From the NCBI RefSeq assembly GCF_002355535.1, contig NZ_AP017457.1, positions 496,001-560,000 of the forward strand: 64,000 nt of DNA, in the 5' to 3' direction. Under the pieces are notes generated by a model. The model made no database searches, had not been told where the DNA came from, and was given only the letters and a program-made list of their open reading frames with translations. Origin of the DNA: Aurantimicrobium minutum. GTDB taxonomy: Bacteria; Actinomycetota; Actinomycetes; Actinomycetales; Microbacteriaceae. Positions 1 to 10,024 of this stretch are shown here, piece after piece (positions within the stretch are counted from its first letter, which is position 1; the number at the start of each line of letters is the position of its first letter). Position numbers and translations under genes: made by a program.

Positions 1-1
1 A

Positions 2-355
2 TTCGTTTTACTCATCCCGCACTACCTTGCAGACACAGAATTTCCTTCAGCGGCATTGACGGCCCTTGAGAGCGTGAGTTCGTCAACGGGACTCATTTTT
101 CCCACAGACCAATTGCGAGAAGAAGGCCGCGAATTCATCTCAAAGATCGATGAACAAGTTGAGAACAATGAAGAACTCAGCAAACTTGTTCACACTCTCG
201 AACAGCGGTATGACTCCTACATGAAAGAAAACGGAGTTCGCTCTCCTTTGACAGATGTCGAAGGCGAGTTGCCAACCGCAGATGAGATTGCTGCTGAACT
301 CGAAGAATTTTTGGCATACCGCCGTGGTTCGGAAGAGCCTGGAGACATGCGATAA
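2..355 (+). CDS. PAC2 family protein (C-terminal part, cut by window edge)
   Basis: The reading frame is open from base 2 and ends at TAA 353-355, giving the last 117 residues of a longer protein. It opens with the IPHYLA-type stretch and continues into a helical, acidic tail (LVHTLEQRYD, AAELEEFLAYRR), the pattern of actinobacterial PAC2 proteins, which are related to proteasome assembly chaperones. Its place directly upstream of the principal sigma factor is the usual one in Actinobacteria. The molecular role in bacteria is not settled. A TTG at 56 could be read as a start, but the upstream in-frame residues match the family, so I treat the gene as truncated by the window. Confidence 0.8.
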   Translation, partial: FVLLIPHYLADTEFPSAALTALESVSSSTGLIFPTDQLREEGREFISKIDEQVENNEELSKLVHTLEQRYDSYMKENGVRSPLTDVEGELPTADEIAAELEEFLAYRRGSEEPGDMR

Positions 356-436
356 TAAATACAGGACCCAGTCATCCCCTCTCCGAGGGACTTGACAAGG
401 GTCCAAGTTATGCCCCCGAACAGGAGAGCACTGCTC

Positions 437-2230
437 ATGGCAACAGATAAGACAAACTCCAAACCAAAGTCGCTGATTGCGTCGTTATTTGGAAAGTCCA
501 AAAACACTGTTGTCGAGCCTGCCCCAGAAAGTACTGCATCAGTGAAGGCTCCTGCCGCAAAGAAAACAGCTCCTGCAACACCTGCCAAGACACCTGCTAA
601 GGCATCTGCAAAAGCACCCACTACGAAAGCACCTGCTGCTAAAGCTTCAGCTGCTAAAGCACCGGCAGCTGCTAAAGCACCTGCATCTTCTAAAGCACCT
701 GCGAAAGCTGCCCCTAAAGCGCCTGCAAAGGCAACGGCTAAAACACCTGCTCAAGCACCTGCGAAAGCTAGCACCAAAGCTACTTCAGCTAAAACTCCCG
801 CGAAAGCACCAGCCGCTAAGGCTGCTGCAAAGCCCGTTGCCAAGGCAGAACCCAAAGCTGCTTCAAAGTCAACTGCTAATACCGCTACTGCAGTAGCCAA
901 AACTCCTGCAACAAAAACAGCACCGAAATCCTCAGCTAAGGTTGCAAAGTCTCAGCCAGTTGAAGAAGCTAAGCCTGCAGCAAAAGCAAAGAAGCCGACT
1001 AAAGCAGAGCTTGAAAAAATGGCAAACGCTCTTCTTTCCGAGCAAGAAGCTCCAGCTGTAATTGCACCCAAGAAGGGCCGCGGTAAAGCTAAAGCTGCTG
1101 AAGAGGATGTCGAAGACGAAGTCGATGCAGAAGAGCTAGACGACGACGTTGTGATCGAAGCAGTTGTTGTCGAAGTCGTCGAGGATGATGTTCTCGAAGA
1201 TGACGAAGAAAAACCAAACCGTCCAGCCGTAACAGAAGAGCCATTGCCAACAGGCGCAATCGTTCTGTCGATGGCTGATGATGACGATGACATTCCAGTT
1301 ATTTCAACAGCCATCACCGGTGCTACAGCTGATCCAGTCAAGGACTATCTCAAGCAAATTGGTAAAGTGCCTCTTCTTAACGCAGTCGAAGAGGTTGAAC
1401 TAGCACTGCGTATTGAAGCGGGACTCTTCGCTGAAGACCGCCTCGCAACCAAAAAGAATCTTCCCAAGCAGCTCGAACGCGAACTTCGCTGGGTTGCCCG
1501 TGACGGACAGCGCGCAAAGAGCCACTTGTTGGGCGCAAACCTCCGTCTTGTTGTATCGCTTGCTAAGCGCTACACCGGCCGTGGAATGCAATTCCTAGAC
1601 CTCATTCAAGAGGGAAACCTGGGTCTGATTCGTGCCGTTGAAAAGTTTGACTACACCAAGGGCTTCAAGTTCTCCACTTATGCAACCTGGTGGATTCGTC
1701 AAGCAATCACGCGCGCTATGGCAGACCAGGCGCGAACCATTCGTATTCCTGTTCACATGGTAGAAGTCATCAACAAGCTTGCACGTGTTCAGCGTCAAAT
1801 GCTTCAAGACCTTGGTCGCGAACCAACTCCTGAAGAACTCTCACGCGAATTAGATATGACTCCTGAGAAGGTTGTCGAAGTTCAGAAGTACGGTCGTGAG
1901 CCCATTTCACTACACACACCACTCGGTGAAGATGGGGACAGTGAGTTTGGTGACCTCATTGAAGACACCGAAGCTGTTGTTCCCGCAGATGCTGTTGGAT
2001 TCACGATGCTTCAAAAGCAGCTCGAGTCTCTTCTCGATTCACTTTCTGAGCGTGAAGCTGGAGTAATTCGTATGCGCTTTGGTCTCGGTGACGGAATTCC
2101 AAAAACACTCGATCAAATCGGTGACACCTTTGGAGTCACTCGTGAGCGAATCCGCCAGATTGAATCGAAGACGATGGCGAAACTACGCCACCCATCTCGT
2201 TCTCAGTCACTGCGTGATTACCTCGAGTAA
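437..2230 (+). CDS. rpoD: Principal (housekeeping) RNA polymerase sigma factor, RpoD/SigA/HrdB type
   Basis: This is the sigma-70 subunit that directs core RNA polymerase to housekeeping promoters. The 597-residue protein has a Lys/Ala/Pro-rich low-complexity N-terminus (about residues 30-190), then an acidic segment (about 215-280), then the conserved core. Region 1.2 begins at [16 protein letters not shown]. Regions 2 ([26 protein letters not shown]), 3 and 4 ([13 protein letters not shown]) follow, and it ends in LRDYLE as group 1 factors do. ATG 437 is chosen because GGAGAG lies eight bases upstream; a TTG at 392 would add 15 residues without support. No clear region 1.1 is seen. A perfect hairpin follows the stop. 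Confidence 0.96.
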   Translation: MATDKTNSKPKSLIASLFGKSKNTVVEPAPESTASVKAPAAKKTAPATPAKTPAKASAKAPTTKAPAAKASAAKAPAAAKAPASSKAPAKAAPKAPAKATAKTPAQAPAKASTKATSAKTPAKAPAAKAAAKPVAKAEPKAASKSTANTATAVAKTPATKTAPKSSAKVAKSQPVEEAKPAAKAKKPTKAELEKMANALLSEQEAPAVIAPKKGRGKAKAAEEDVEDEVDAEELDDDVVIEAVVVEVVEDDVLEDDEEKPNRPAVTEEPLPTGAIVLSMADDDDDIPVISTAITGATADPVKDYLKQIGKVPLLNAVEEVELALRIEAGLFAEDRLATKKNLPKQLERELRWVARDGQRAKSHLLGANLRLVVSLAKRYTGRGMQFLDLIQEGNLGLIRAVEKFDYTKGFKFSTYATWWIRQAITRAMADQARTIRIPVHMVEVINKLARVQRQMLQDLGREPTPEELSRELDMTPEKVVEVQKYGREPISLHTPLGEDGDSEFGDLIEDTEAVVPADAVGFTMLQKQLESLLDSLSEREAGVIRMRFGLGDGIPKTLDQIGDTFGVTRERIRQIESKTMAKLRHPSRSQSLRDYLE

Positions 2231-2250
2231 ATCGCTTGTGCTACAGGAAT

Positions 2251-2280
2251 GGCCCGGAAATTTCCGGGCCAATTTCTTTA
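2251..2280 (+). terminator. Hairpin terminator of the sigma factor gene
   Basis: GGCCCGGAAATTTCCGGGCC (2251-2270) is a perfect 20-base palindrome, followed by a T-rich stretch to 2280. It lies between the convergent stop codons of the sigma gene and the DUF7455 gene, so it may act in both directions. Confidence 0.75.
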
Positions 2281-2286
2281 AAGTCC

Positions 2287-2517
2287 TTAGATTGAACGGT
2301 CGTTAGACGCGTGCAACTTGGCTGTTTCATCGTGCCATTGTGCACCCAAACCGGTGAGTTTCTCACGGTGCTTGGTTGCATGGTGCGCGCAAAACAGCAG
2401 TACTCCACCTGCGGGCATCGTCGCACGAACATATGCCTGGGCGCCACAGCTGTCACAGCGGTCCAGACTGGTTAGCTCAGAAGCAACTTCACTGGGTTCA
2501 GTTGTTGCTGTAGTCAT
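2287..2517 (-). CDS. DUF7455 small zinc-ribbon-like protein
   Basis: A 76-residue protein with a CDSCGAQAYV motif (Cys21, Cys24) and a CAHH motif (Cys43, His45, His46), which together look like a metal site. This matches the small actinobacterial DUF7455 family found beside the principal sigma gene. Function is unknown. The start ATG at 2517 is preceded by a strong AAGGAGG Shine-Dalgarno (reverse strand, 2521-2530). It is convergent with the sigma gene and divergent from parE. Confidence 0.82.
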   Translation of the reverse strand: MTTATTEPSEVASELTSLDRCDSCGAQAYVRATMPAGGVLLFCAHHATKHREKLTGLGAQWHDETAKLHASNDRSI

Positions 2518-2690
2518 GGTGGCTCCTCCTTATGAAGTACTAAGCACATATAACCATGAAGTTCTGAAAAATACGCTGGAATGGAAGGGCATTTCGCTGA
2601 CCGCGTATAGCAAAGCTCGTCGTGGCATCAATAATTTTGCTTGCCAGCAAACTACTCTTCAAATGCGCCACGTTGTTATTGAGGAGTCGT

Positions 2691-4772
2691 GTGAGTTCAT
2701 CTGAGTATTCCGCTCGCCATTTATCCGTACTTGAGGGACTAGAGGCGGTTCGTAAGCGTCCCGGAATGTACATCGGCACGACCGACTCTCGTGGATTAAT
2801 GCACTGTCTGTGGGAAATTATCGACAACTCAGTTGACGAGGCTTTAGGTGGTTTTGGTAAGTCCATCGAGATACAGCTTCACCCTGATTCCAGTGTTGAA
2901 GTTCGTGACAAGGCGCGTGGAATTCCTGTCGATGTTGAGCCCAAAACTGGCCTTACAGGTGTTGAAGTTGTCTTTACCAAACTCCACGCAGGTGGAAAGT
3001 TTGGATCTGGATCCTATGCAGCTTCTGGCGGTTTGCATGGTGTTGGAGCGTCAGTAGTGAATGCACTATCTGAACGGCTTGATGTTGAAGTAGATCGAGA
3101 TGGAAAGACTTGGAGTATGTCTTTTCGTCGAGGAGAACCGGGCATCTTTGATGACAGCGCAGGAATCTCGCCCTCAAATCCCTTCACACCCTTTGAGGAC
3201 GGCAGTTCTCTAACAGTAAAGGGCAAAGTTGCAAAAGGTGTGACAGGTACTCGAGTTCGATACTGGGCAGATCGACAGATCTTTACTCCTGGCGCTACTT
3301 TCCAAACAGAAGACTTGGAAGCACGCGCACGCCAAACCGCCTTTTTAGTGCCTGGTCTTGAAATGCACATTGTTGATGAGCGTGGCCCAGAAGTACTCGA
3401 ATCACGTTTTTCTTACAACGGTGGAATCAGCGAGTTCGTTGAATATCTCGCCCCAGATGCAGCGGTCACCGACATTTGGAGGCTAACCGGTGAAGGACAG
3501 TTCACAGAAACCGTTCCAGTACTTGGCCCTGATGGCAACATGGCACTCTCAGAGGTTGAGCGCACCTGTGGAGTAGATATTGCTCTGCGTTGGGGCACTG
3601 GCTACGAAACCGAGTTGCAGACCTTTGTGAACATTATTTCCACACCCAAGGGCGGAACTCACCAACAAGGTTTTGAGCAAGCACTCCTGAAAGTGATTCG
3701 TGCCCAGGTAGAAGCTAATTCTCGCAAGCTCAAAGCTGGTAATGACAAGGTCGAAAAAGATGATGTCCTTGCTGGTCTCACAGCTGTAGTCACCGTTCGC
3801 CTTCCCGAACCCCAGTTTGAAGGTCAAACCAAAGAAGTTCTGGGGACGCCAGCAGTAAAAGCCATTGTTTCCTCTGTTGTAAACAAACAGCTTTCTGCAC
3901 GCCTTACTTCGACAAAGCGTGATGACAAAGCTCAATCTGCGCTGTTGTTGGAAAAGATTGTTTCTGAGATGAAGAGTCGCATTTCGGCTCGCACTCACAA
4001 GGAAACTCAGCGTCGTAAGAATGCACTGGAAACGTCGAGCCTTCCCGCAAAGTTAGTTGATTGCCGCAGTAATGATGTTGAGCAATCAGAGCTTTTCATT
4101 GTTGAGGGTGACTCCGCTTTAGGGACTGCAAAACTTGCGCGCAATAGTGAGTATCAAGCTTTATTGCCCATTCGTGGAAAGATCCTGAACGTTCAAAAAG
4201 CATCAGTTTCCGACATGCTCAACAACACTGAATGCGCTTCGATAATTCAGGTCATTGGTGCTGGTTCAGGCCGCAGTTTTGATCTAGATTCGGCGCGCTA
4301 CGGCAAGATCATTTTGATGTCTGACGCAGACGTAGATGGCGCTCATATTAGAACTCTTCTACTGACCCTATTTTTCCGTTACATGAGGCCTTTGATCGAA
4401 GCCGGTCGCGTTTTCGCTGCTGTTCCGCCACTCCACAGAGTTGTCGTGATCAACCCAGGAACTAAGCCGAACGAAACGATTTACACGTATTCGGAAACAG
4501 AGTTGCAATCAGTATTGGCCGGTCTGGCAAAGGCGGGCAAACGCTATCAAGAACCCATCCAGCGTTACAAAGGCTTGGGTGAAATGGATGCAGACCAACT
4601 TGCAACAACAACTATGGATCGTTCTGCAAGAACACTCCGTCGCGTGGGTGTTGAGGATGCTGCAATGGCAGATACAGTCTTTGAACTGTTGATGGGAAAC
4701 GATGTTGGCCCACGACGAGATTTCATCATCGAAGGCTCATCCGGCCTTTCGCGTGACCGAATAGACGTCTAA
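2691..4772 (+). CDS. parE: DNA topoisomerase IV subunit B (type IIA, ATPase subunit)
   Basis: ATP-binding subunit of the type IIA topoisomerase that decatenates daughter chromosomes together with ParC. The 693-residue protein has the GHKL ATPase core (WEIIDNSVDEA, with Glu42 and Asn46), the transducer segment (KGGTHQQGF), and a TOPRIM domain with EGDSA (Glu472) and the metal-binding DADVDG (Asp545/547). GTG 2691 is preferred because GAGGAG sits just upstream and homologous proteins begin near EYSARHLSVLEG. The gene sits one locus from the principal sigma factor and is convergent with parC, an arrangement known in Streptomyces. GyrB is the alternative, but the context and the partner subunit favour ParE. 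Confidence 0.9.
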   Translation: MSSSEYSARHLSVLEGLEAVRKRPGMYIGTTDSRGLMHCLWEIIDNSVDEALGGFGKSIEIQLHPDSSVEVRDKARGIPVDVEPKTGLTGVEVVFTKLHAGGKFGSGSYAASGGLHGVGASVVNALSERLDVEVDRDGKTWSMSFRRGEPGIFDDSAGISPSNPFTPFEDGSSLTVKGKVAKGVTGTRVRYWADRQIFTPGATFQTEDLEARARQTAFLVPGLEMHIVDERGPEVLESRFSYNGGISEFVEYLAPDAAVTDIWRLTGEGQFTETVPVLGPDGNMALSEVERTCGVDIALRWGTGYETELQTFVNIISTPKGGTHQQGFEQALLKVIRAQVEANSRKLKAGNDKVEKDDVLAGLTAVVTVRLPEPQFEGQTKEVLGTPAVKAIVSSVVNKQLSARLTSTKRDDKAQSALLLEKIVSEMKSRISARTHKETQRRKNALETSSLPAKLVDCRSNDVEQSELFIVEGDSALGTAKLARNSEYQALLPIRGKILNVQKASVSDMLNNTECASIIQVIGAGSGRSFDLDSARYGKIILMSDADVDGAHIRTLLLTLFFRYMRPLIEAGRVFAAVPPLHRVVVINPGTKPNETIYTYSETELQSVLAGLAKAGKRYQEPIQRYKGLGEMDADQLATTTMDRSARTLRRVGVEDAAMADTVFELLMGNDVGPRRDFIIEGSSGLSRDRIDV

Positions 4773-7229
4773 TTAGTCGTCGACTGCTGATCCAATAAAT
4801 GCAATATCTGCTTCGAGCAGAGTTCCCGAAGCATCACGCTTAGAAATATCTCCAGGCAACTCACGTGGCATTCCATCGAGAGAGTTTGCACGTGGAGATC
4901 CAGCACCAACCCAGGCAATAGCGAGGCAGTCTTCGCCTTTGAGGAGGGTTTGAGCGCGAACACCGCTAGTGCCACGACCCTTTGCAGGGAAATCGGCCAG
5001 CAGAGAGGTTTTAGCTCGCCCCGCATCCGTTCCTAACAGAGTGTTGGGCGAAGCAGAGATGGTGACCACCTGTGCGTCCTGAGCATCTAGCGCGGTGAAG
5101 TAAATAACTCGCGCATTGTCTGATAGTCGAATACCTGCCATACCGCCAGCTGTTGCGCCTTGTGGGCGAACGTTCGCAGCGCCAAAGCGCAAAAGTTGAG
5201 CATCAGAGGTGACAAAAACTAGCTCTGAAGAATCAGAGGCCGCACAAATTCCCACAACTTGATCTGTGTCTTTCAGCCCAATGATGGAATTTCCGGATTT
5301 TGCCGGGAATGCCTCACCTTGAATTCGCTTAACCACACCGCCGCTCGTTCCTAAGGCGAATACATCGGTTGTGGCCAGGGGGACTAACCCGACGATATGT
5401 TCTTGAGATTCAAGTTCGATGTAGTCGTAGCTGTTCACAGCGGCTGCTAGTGAAACACTGGATGCTGGTACCCCAGGAAGCGAGACGGGGGAGAAATGCA
5501 GAAGACGACCAGTGTTGGTTACGGCACCAATAATTCCCCTGCGCGAAGTAAGCACATCAGAACGGATTCCATCGTTTGCAGTGCGATGCGTTCCTTGAGT
5601 AATGCGCTCGTCTGCATCCGCTAAATCGACTCGTACGAGCTTGCCTGTGCTCGAAAGTAGTACTCGACACGGTGTGTCTTCCAACTGAAGAGCCTCTGGC
5701 TCCCGTGAAGCTGCGCGTGCAGTGGTTGTTGCAGGAGCAACCGTGGAGGTGGAAAGAACTGTTCTTCGTGGGGTACCAAGAGTTTTGGCCGTCTCGGACA
5801 GTTCAGCCACAACAACATCAATCAAACGTTTTTCGGAAGAAAGAATTTCTTCGAGGGCAGCTATTTCTTTACGCAGCTCATCTGCTTCAGCTTCTAACTC
5901 AACTCGAGAGAATTTGGTCAGGCGACGCAGACGTAATTCGAGAATGTAATCTGCTTGAGCCACGGAAAGTTCGAATACCTCGATGAGACGCTGTCGTGCC
6001 TGATCGGTGTCATCGCTTTGCCGAATGAGTTGAATAACCTCATCGATATCCATAATTGCGATGAGTAAGCCATCAACAAGATGAAGCCTGTCTTGGCGCT
6101 TTGCTAGACGGAATTGTGAACGACGTTCAACTACTGATTTCCTATGGGAAACATAGACCGCCAACATTTCACGCAGCCCCAGGGTTTGTGGCCCACCATC
6201 CACAAGCGCAACATTGTTGATACTAAACGAGTCCTCGAGAGGGGTGTACCTGTAAAGCTGTTCAAGAACTGCCTCGGGGTCAAAGCCTGTTTTGATTTCA
6301 ATGACAAGCTTGAGGCCGTGATGGCGATCGGTAAGGTCGATGACGTTTGAAATTCCATTGAGCTTCTTACTCGTCACGCCGTCTTTGATTTTGTCGATGA
6401 CCTTCTCAGGTCCAACCAAATAGGGCAATTCAGTAACAGTAATTCCCATTTTTCGTGCAGAAACACTCCCAATGGTTACCTTGGCGCGAGTCTTGAAACT
6501 TCCTCGACCAGTTTCGTAGGCCTCACGGATACCATCGAGACCCATGATGATGCCACCGGAGGGTAGATCTGGCCCAGGAACAAAAGCCATCAATTCATCC
6601 AAAGTTGCCTGTGGGTTCCTCAGAAGGTGAATCGAAGCTTCAATAACTTCGATGAGGTTATGTGGCGCCATGTTGGTAGCCATACCAACTGCAATTCCAC
6701 TAGCGCCGTTAACAAGCAGATTTGGATACGCCGCGGGGAGTACATCAGGTTGTTGAAATTGATTGTCATAGTTGGGCACAAAATCAACTACGTTTTCATC
6801 CAAATTGGCCGTCATTGCCAAAGCGGAGGGAGCCAGACGCGCTTCTGTATAACGCGCCGCAGCAGGTCCGTCGTCTAGAGAACCAAAGTTGCCATGCCCA
6901 TCAATAAGTGGAAGTCGCAAGGAGAAATCTTGGGCCAAGCGCACGAGAGCATCGTAAATGGATGCGTCACCGTGTGGGTGAAGCTTTCCCATAACTTCAC
7001 CAACTACACGCGCTGATTTTACGTGCCCCTTGTCAGGGCGGAGCCCCATTTCGTTCATCATGAACAAAATGCGACGTTGGACGGGCTTGAGCCCGTCTCG
7101 GGCATCTGGCAATGCACGGGAGTAAATAACGGAATAGGCATATTCAAGGAAGGAATCCCGCATCTCTGTCGAGACATCAATGTCTTCAATGCGCTCAACA
7201 GAATCGTGCTGCTGGGAGTTGGGGGACAT
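4773..7229 (-). CDS. parC: DNA topoisomerase IV subunit A (breakage-reunion subunit)
   Basis: Cleavage and religation subunit partnering ParE. The 818-residue protein carries the winged-helix region with the quinolone pocket ([13 protein letters not shown], about residues 84-96), the catalytic tyrosine in [10 protein letters not shown] (Tyr127), a coiled-coil tower, and C-terminal beta-propeller blades. No GyrA box (QRRGGKG type) is seen in the propeller, which favours ParC over GyrA. ATG 7229 is chosen over TTG 7280 because GGAAG lies eight bases upstream and conserved sequence begins nearby. Its stop codon abuts the parE stop with no intervening base. The upstream region (70 bases) is shared with the divergent phosphatase gene. 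Confidence 0.9.
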   Translation of the reverse strand: MSPNSQQHDSVERIEDIDVSTEMRDSFLEYAYSVIYSRALPDARDGLKPVQRRILFMMNEMGLRPDKGHVKSARVVGEVMGKLHPHGDASIYDALVRLAQDFSLRLPLIDGHGNFGSLDDGPAAARYTEARLAPSALAMTANLDENVVDFVPNYDNQFQQPDVLPAAYPNLLVNGASGIAVGMATNMAPHNLIEVIEASIHLLRNPQATLDELMAFVPGPDLPSGGIIMGLDGIREAYETGRGSFKTRAKVTIGSVSARKMGITVTELPYLVGPEKVIDKIKDGVTSKKLNGISNVIDLTDRHHGLKLVIEIKTGFDPEAVLEQLYRYTPLEDSFSINNVALVDGGPQTLGLREMLAVYVSHRKSVVERRSQFRLAKRQDRLHLVDGLLIAIMDIDEVIQLIRQSDDTDQARQRLIEVFELSVAQADYILELRLRRLTKFSRVELEAEADELRKEIAALEEILSSEKRLIDVVVAELSETAKTLGTPRRTVLSTSTVAPATTTARAASREPEALQLEDTPCRVLLSSTGKLVRVDLADADERITQGTHRTANDGIRSDVLTSRRGIIGAVTNTGRLLHFSPVSLPGVPASSVSLAAAVNSYDYIELESQEHIVGLVPLATTDVFALGTSGGVVKRIQGEAFPAKSGNSIIGLKDTDQVVGICAASDSSELVFVTSDAQLLRFGAANVRPQGATAGGMAGIRLSDNARVIYFTALDAQDAQVVTISASPNTLLGTDAGRAKTSLLADFPAKGRGTSGVRAQTLLKGEDCLAIAWVGAGSPRANSLDGMPRELPGDISKRDASGTLLEADIAFIGSAVDD

Positions 7230-7299
7230 ACTCAATACTTCCGTTGTACTCGAGAGGAATTTCCGCACCTTGTCGGGCAACTATGGCAGACTGACCTCG

Positions 7300-8454
7300 A
7301 TGTCCAATATGCTACCGACGCGCAATTCCGGCCTGTTGAGCCTTGCCGAGGTTTTGCCAAGTTGCTTTTCCAGCATGGGACTCAGCGGATTCGAGAACTC
7401 ACTGCATTTACCTCGCGTTCGTTCAGCTATCGTCGTCGTCATTGACGGTTTAGGTTTTCACAATCTTCGTAATGCTCGTGGTCACGCAAGATTTCTTGCT
7501 CAGGCAGCACTGGAATCGGATCCGATAGAAACCGTTTTTCCAAGTACCACAGCTGCAGCTCTAGCGTCCTTCACGACAGGAGTGCTTCCCGGTGTTCATG
7601 GGATGCTTGGTTATCAAATACGGGATCCCGAATCAGGGAATCTCATTAATCAGCTTTCAGGCCTGAATGCGATTGAGAATCCACAACACTGGCTCAAAGC
7701 TGAACCCTTGTTTGTTCAAGTCGCCAAACAAGGGTGCTCCTCATTCGTGATTGGACACTCCCGGTTTGCTGATTCCACATTGACGAGCGTGATTTACCAA
7801 GGTGCCAGCTATGTGCCAGCAAATGCCCTTGATGACCGTATTGCGCAGTCATTAGCTCTAGTAGCAGACCGTTCAGCACAGTTAGGTGTTGTTTATATTT
7901 CTGAGCTTGATGAGATCGCTCACAAAAAAGGGGTGGATTCGCAAGAATGGGCCAATGCGCTCGAGGATGTCGATGCGGCTATCTCGTCACTTGCTGTCAA
8001 ACTACCTAGCGATATTGGGTTGTTTGTCACCGCAGATCATGGAGTGATAGACATTCCGCAATCCAAACATTTTCTTCTTGGTAAGGGTTCTTCACTGATT
8101 GAGCGCATTGTCTCAATTGGTGGTGAACCACGGTGCCTCCAGCTTTATTTCGCGGAATCTGCATCCCCGGAAGATAAAACAGAATTCATTGCCCAGTGGA
8201 AAAAAGATTTTGACGCGATTGCCTGGGTGCTCACCCAAGAAGAGATTATTGAATCAGGATTATTCCCTGAACTCAGTACAGAGGTTGCCACTCGTGCCGG
8301 TGACATATTTCTTTTGACGCACAAAAACGTTGTGTTTTATGACGATCGTGATACCACGCTAAAAGGACGTTCCATGGTCGGGCAGCACGGGGGAATTTCG
8401 GATAGCGAAATGCACATTCCTGCCATCAAACTTGCAGGTTTTGCTCGCAACTAA
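7300..8454 (+). CDS. Alkaline phosphatase superfamily protein (nucleotide pyrophosphatase/phosphodiesterase-like)
   Basis: A 384-residue predicted hydrolase. The metal site begins at VVVIDGLG, the nucleophile loop is in FPSTTAAAL (Thr), and further metal ligands appear in ELDEIAHKKG and VTADHGV, with a late QHGG motif. These define the phosphodiesterase/nucleotide-pyrophosphatase branch of the alkaline phosphatase superfamily. I see no signal peptide, so it is probably cytoplasmic. ATG 7300 (or the in-frame ATG 7309) fits the family N-terminus (LLSLAEVLPS); no Shine-Dalgarno is visible, and CAGACT lies seven bases before 7300, so it may be leaderless. The last four bases overlap the convergent sepH stop. 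Substrate unknown. Confidence 0.8.
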   Translation: MSNMLPTRNSGLLSLAEVLPSCFSSMGLSGFENSLHLPRVRSAIVVVIDGLGFHNLRNARGHARFLAQAALESDPIETVFPSTTAAALASFTTGVLPGVHGMLGYQIRDPESGNLINQLSGLNAIENPQHWLKAEPLFVQVAKQGCSSFVIGHSRFADSTLTSVIYQGASYVPANALDDRIAQSLALVADRSAQLGVVYISELDEIAHKKGVDSQEWANALEDVDAAISSLAVKLPSDIGLFVTADHGVIDIPQSKHFLLGKGSSLIERIVSIGGEPRCLQLYFAESASPEDKTEFIAQWKKDFDAIAWVLTQEEIIESGLFPELSTEVATRAGDIFLLTHKNVVFYDDRDTTLKGRSMVGQHGGISDSEMHIPAIKLAGFARN

Positions 8455-9476
8455 GCGGGGTCATCGTCAGATCGTGTGCCAAAGACGATGTCGTCCCAGG
8501 ACGGCATCGTTGGCCGTCCGGTTTTGTTCACAGGCTTTGAGTCGTTTGCGTGTGAGGGTTCATCCTCAGGCGCGGATACTTCAAAAGGTTCAGTGAAAGT
8601 TAATGTCGAATCCAATTCGACTGTAACGCCAGAAATAATGGTGTCTTCTTGCGCGATGCTCTCCTGGGCATCCGTGCTTGCAGAGACCTCGTCTTTGAGC
8701 CATGCAGGGGTTGATTCGCGTTCATTGCGACGCTTACGAAGTGCTTCCAAAAGATCTGCAGTGGGGCTGTGTTCACGCGAATCAGCTGCAGCCTCCTCCT
8801 GCGCAGACACAACAGGGGCAGCAGAAACTTGTGCTTCAACTGTTGGGGTGAGGGGTTGAGTAACTTCGAGCGCCGAAGTATCCACCGCCACTGCACGAAG
8901 CTTCGGTATCAAACCACTGGAGAGGTCACCTTTTTGAGACAAGGTAGAGGCGTCACTGTTGACGGGGCTGAGGGTTCGCTTTCGGGATTCGAAAGACCAC
9001 CTTGCATCGTGGTCAATTCCGTTTGCTGTGAACTCGAGTTTGATAATCCAGTTACCAGACTCTTCTTTCCAGGTTGCCCAACGCTCAGAGGATGCTCCGA
9101 GGCTGTGGAGGCGTTGAGTAATCACTGAGCCAAAGGCGGAACTGAGATTGCCGGTATCTGTTGAAACTGTGTCCTGGGTGGGAACAGCGAGTGCAGAAGA
9201 AATGATGAATTCGCGTTCAGCAAGTACGGGAGTTTCAAAACGTTGAATCAAATCAAGGCTGGCCCCAGTGAGCGCTGAAATCTCTTCATTGGAGAGACCT
9301 GCACGAAGATGTGCCTGAATGTCCTTGGGGGAGACGCGTGGGCCTTCAACAGTGGCGCGCGAGTGACGTAGACGGCGTAACGAGGTTTCGTCAACCGTTA
9401 CCCGGTACTCCTCACCCTCGTCGTCAGCAATGATGAGATCTGCACCATCGACATCGATGACTTTCAGTTCACGCAT
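8451..9476 (-). CDS. sepH: Septation protein SepH (DUF3071)
   Basis: SepH is an actinobacterial cell-division protein shown in Streptomyces to bind FtsZ and promote its assembly. The 341-residue product has the DUF3071 N-terminus (MRELKVIDVDGADLIIAD), a helix-turn-helix-like segment (about 48-82, PKDIQAHLRAGLSNEEIS), and a long low-complexity, acidic C-terminal half typical of the family. ATG 9476 is supported by an AAGGAG Shine-Dalgarno on the reverse strand (about 9486-9491). Its 3' end overlaps the convergent phosphatase gene by four bases. Confidence 0.87.
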   Translation of the reverse strand: MRELKVIDVDGADLIIADDEGEEYRVTVDETSLRRLRHSRATVEGPRVSPKDIQAHLRAGLSNEEISALTGASLDLIQRFETPVLAEREFIISSALAVPTQDTVSTDTGNLSSAFGSVITQRLHSLGASSERWATWKEESGNWIIKLEFTANGIDHDARWSFESRKRTLSPVNSDASTLSQKGDLSSGLIPKLRAVAVDTSALEVTQPLTPTVEAQVSAAPVVSAQEEAAADSREHSPTADLLEALRKRRNERESTPAWLKDEVSASTDAQESIAQEDTIISGVTVELDSTLTFTEPFEVSAPEDEPSHANDSKPVNKTGRPTMPSWDDIVFGTRSDDDPA

Positions 9477-9681
9477 ATTTGCTAGCTCCTTGGGCAAAAG
9501 TGTATGAGAAGAGAATTCCACGAAAATACATTTCTTCTCCTTAACTTCTGCGCGTGCCGACCTAATTGGCTGTGTGAGGAGCAACACGCCTAAGAAGATT
9601 TTGTATTTCTGGCCACAATCGGGCAAACTGTCCGCGCCGGCGTATTTTTGAGCCGGTGACGTGACGATTTGGAACATAAAG

Positions 9682-9978
9682 ATGGCTACTGATTACGACG
9701 CACCTCGCAAAACTGACAATGACGACACCGAGTCCATTGAAGCGCTCAAGGAACGCGTGCCGGACAAGCTTTCTGGCGCTGTTGACGGTGAGGATGCAGA
9801 CAACCCTGGTGGTTTTGAGCTAGCGGGAGCAGATCTCTCAGACCTTGAGCTCGATGTTGTTGTTTTACCCCCACAGGATGACGAATTCACCTGTGTGAGT
9901 TGTTTCCTTGTCAAACATCGTTCTCAAGTAGATCACGAAGAAAAATTAGGTCCTGTTTGCAAGGAATGCGCCTTCTAG
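9682..9978 (+). CDS. DUF4193 family protein
   Basis: A 98-residue protein beginning MATDYDAPRKTD and ending with two CxxC pairs (Cys71/Cys74 and Cys93/Cys96) that form a likely zinc ribbon. This is the actinobacterial DUF4193 family; function is unknown. The start at 9682 fits the conserved family N-terminus; the Shine-Dalgarno (GGAAC) is weak. It is divergent from sepH across a 205-base gap and is followed by a strong hairpin terminator. Confidence 0.87.
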   Translation: MATDYDAPRKTDNDDTESIEALKERVPDKLSGAVDGEDADNPGGFELAGADLSDLELDVVVLPPQDDEFTCVSCFLVKHRSQVDHEEKLGPVCKECAF

Positions 9979-9991
9979 GAACTTTAAAGGT

Positions 9992-10024
9992 AATGGCCGG
10001 CATGATTGCCGGCCATTATTTTTA
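9992..10024 (+). terminator. Rho-independent terminator after the DUF4193 gene
   Basis: AATGGCCGGC (9992-10001) pairs with GCCGGCCATT (10008-10017) around a six-base loop, followed by ATTTTTATT. The stem is 10 bp without mismatch. It overlaps the end of the convergent DUF3093 gene (stop at 10022-10024). Confidence 0.85.

Noticed and set aside
392-397. TTGACA as a -35 box for the sigma factor gene
   Set aside because: No -10 box lies at 16-18 bases downstream (the position reads CCCGAA), and the distance to ATG 437 leaves little room.
541-950. Repetitive sequence that could be mistaken for a DNA repeat array
   Set aside because: The repetition is at the protein level (Lys/Ala/Pro codons with varied third bases), inside the sigma factor reading frame. 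There are no conserved DNA spacers or repeats.
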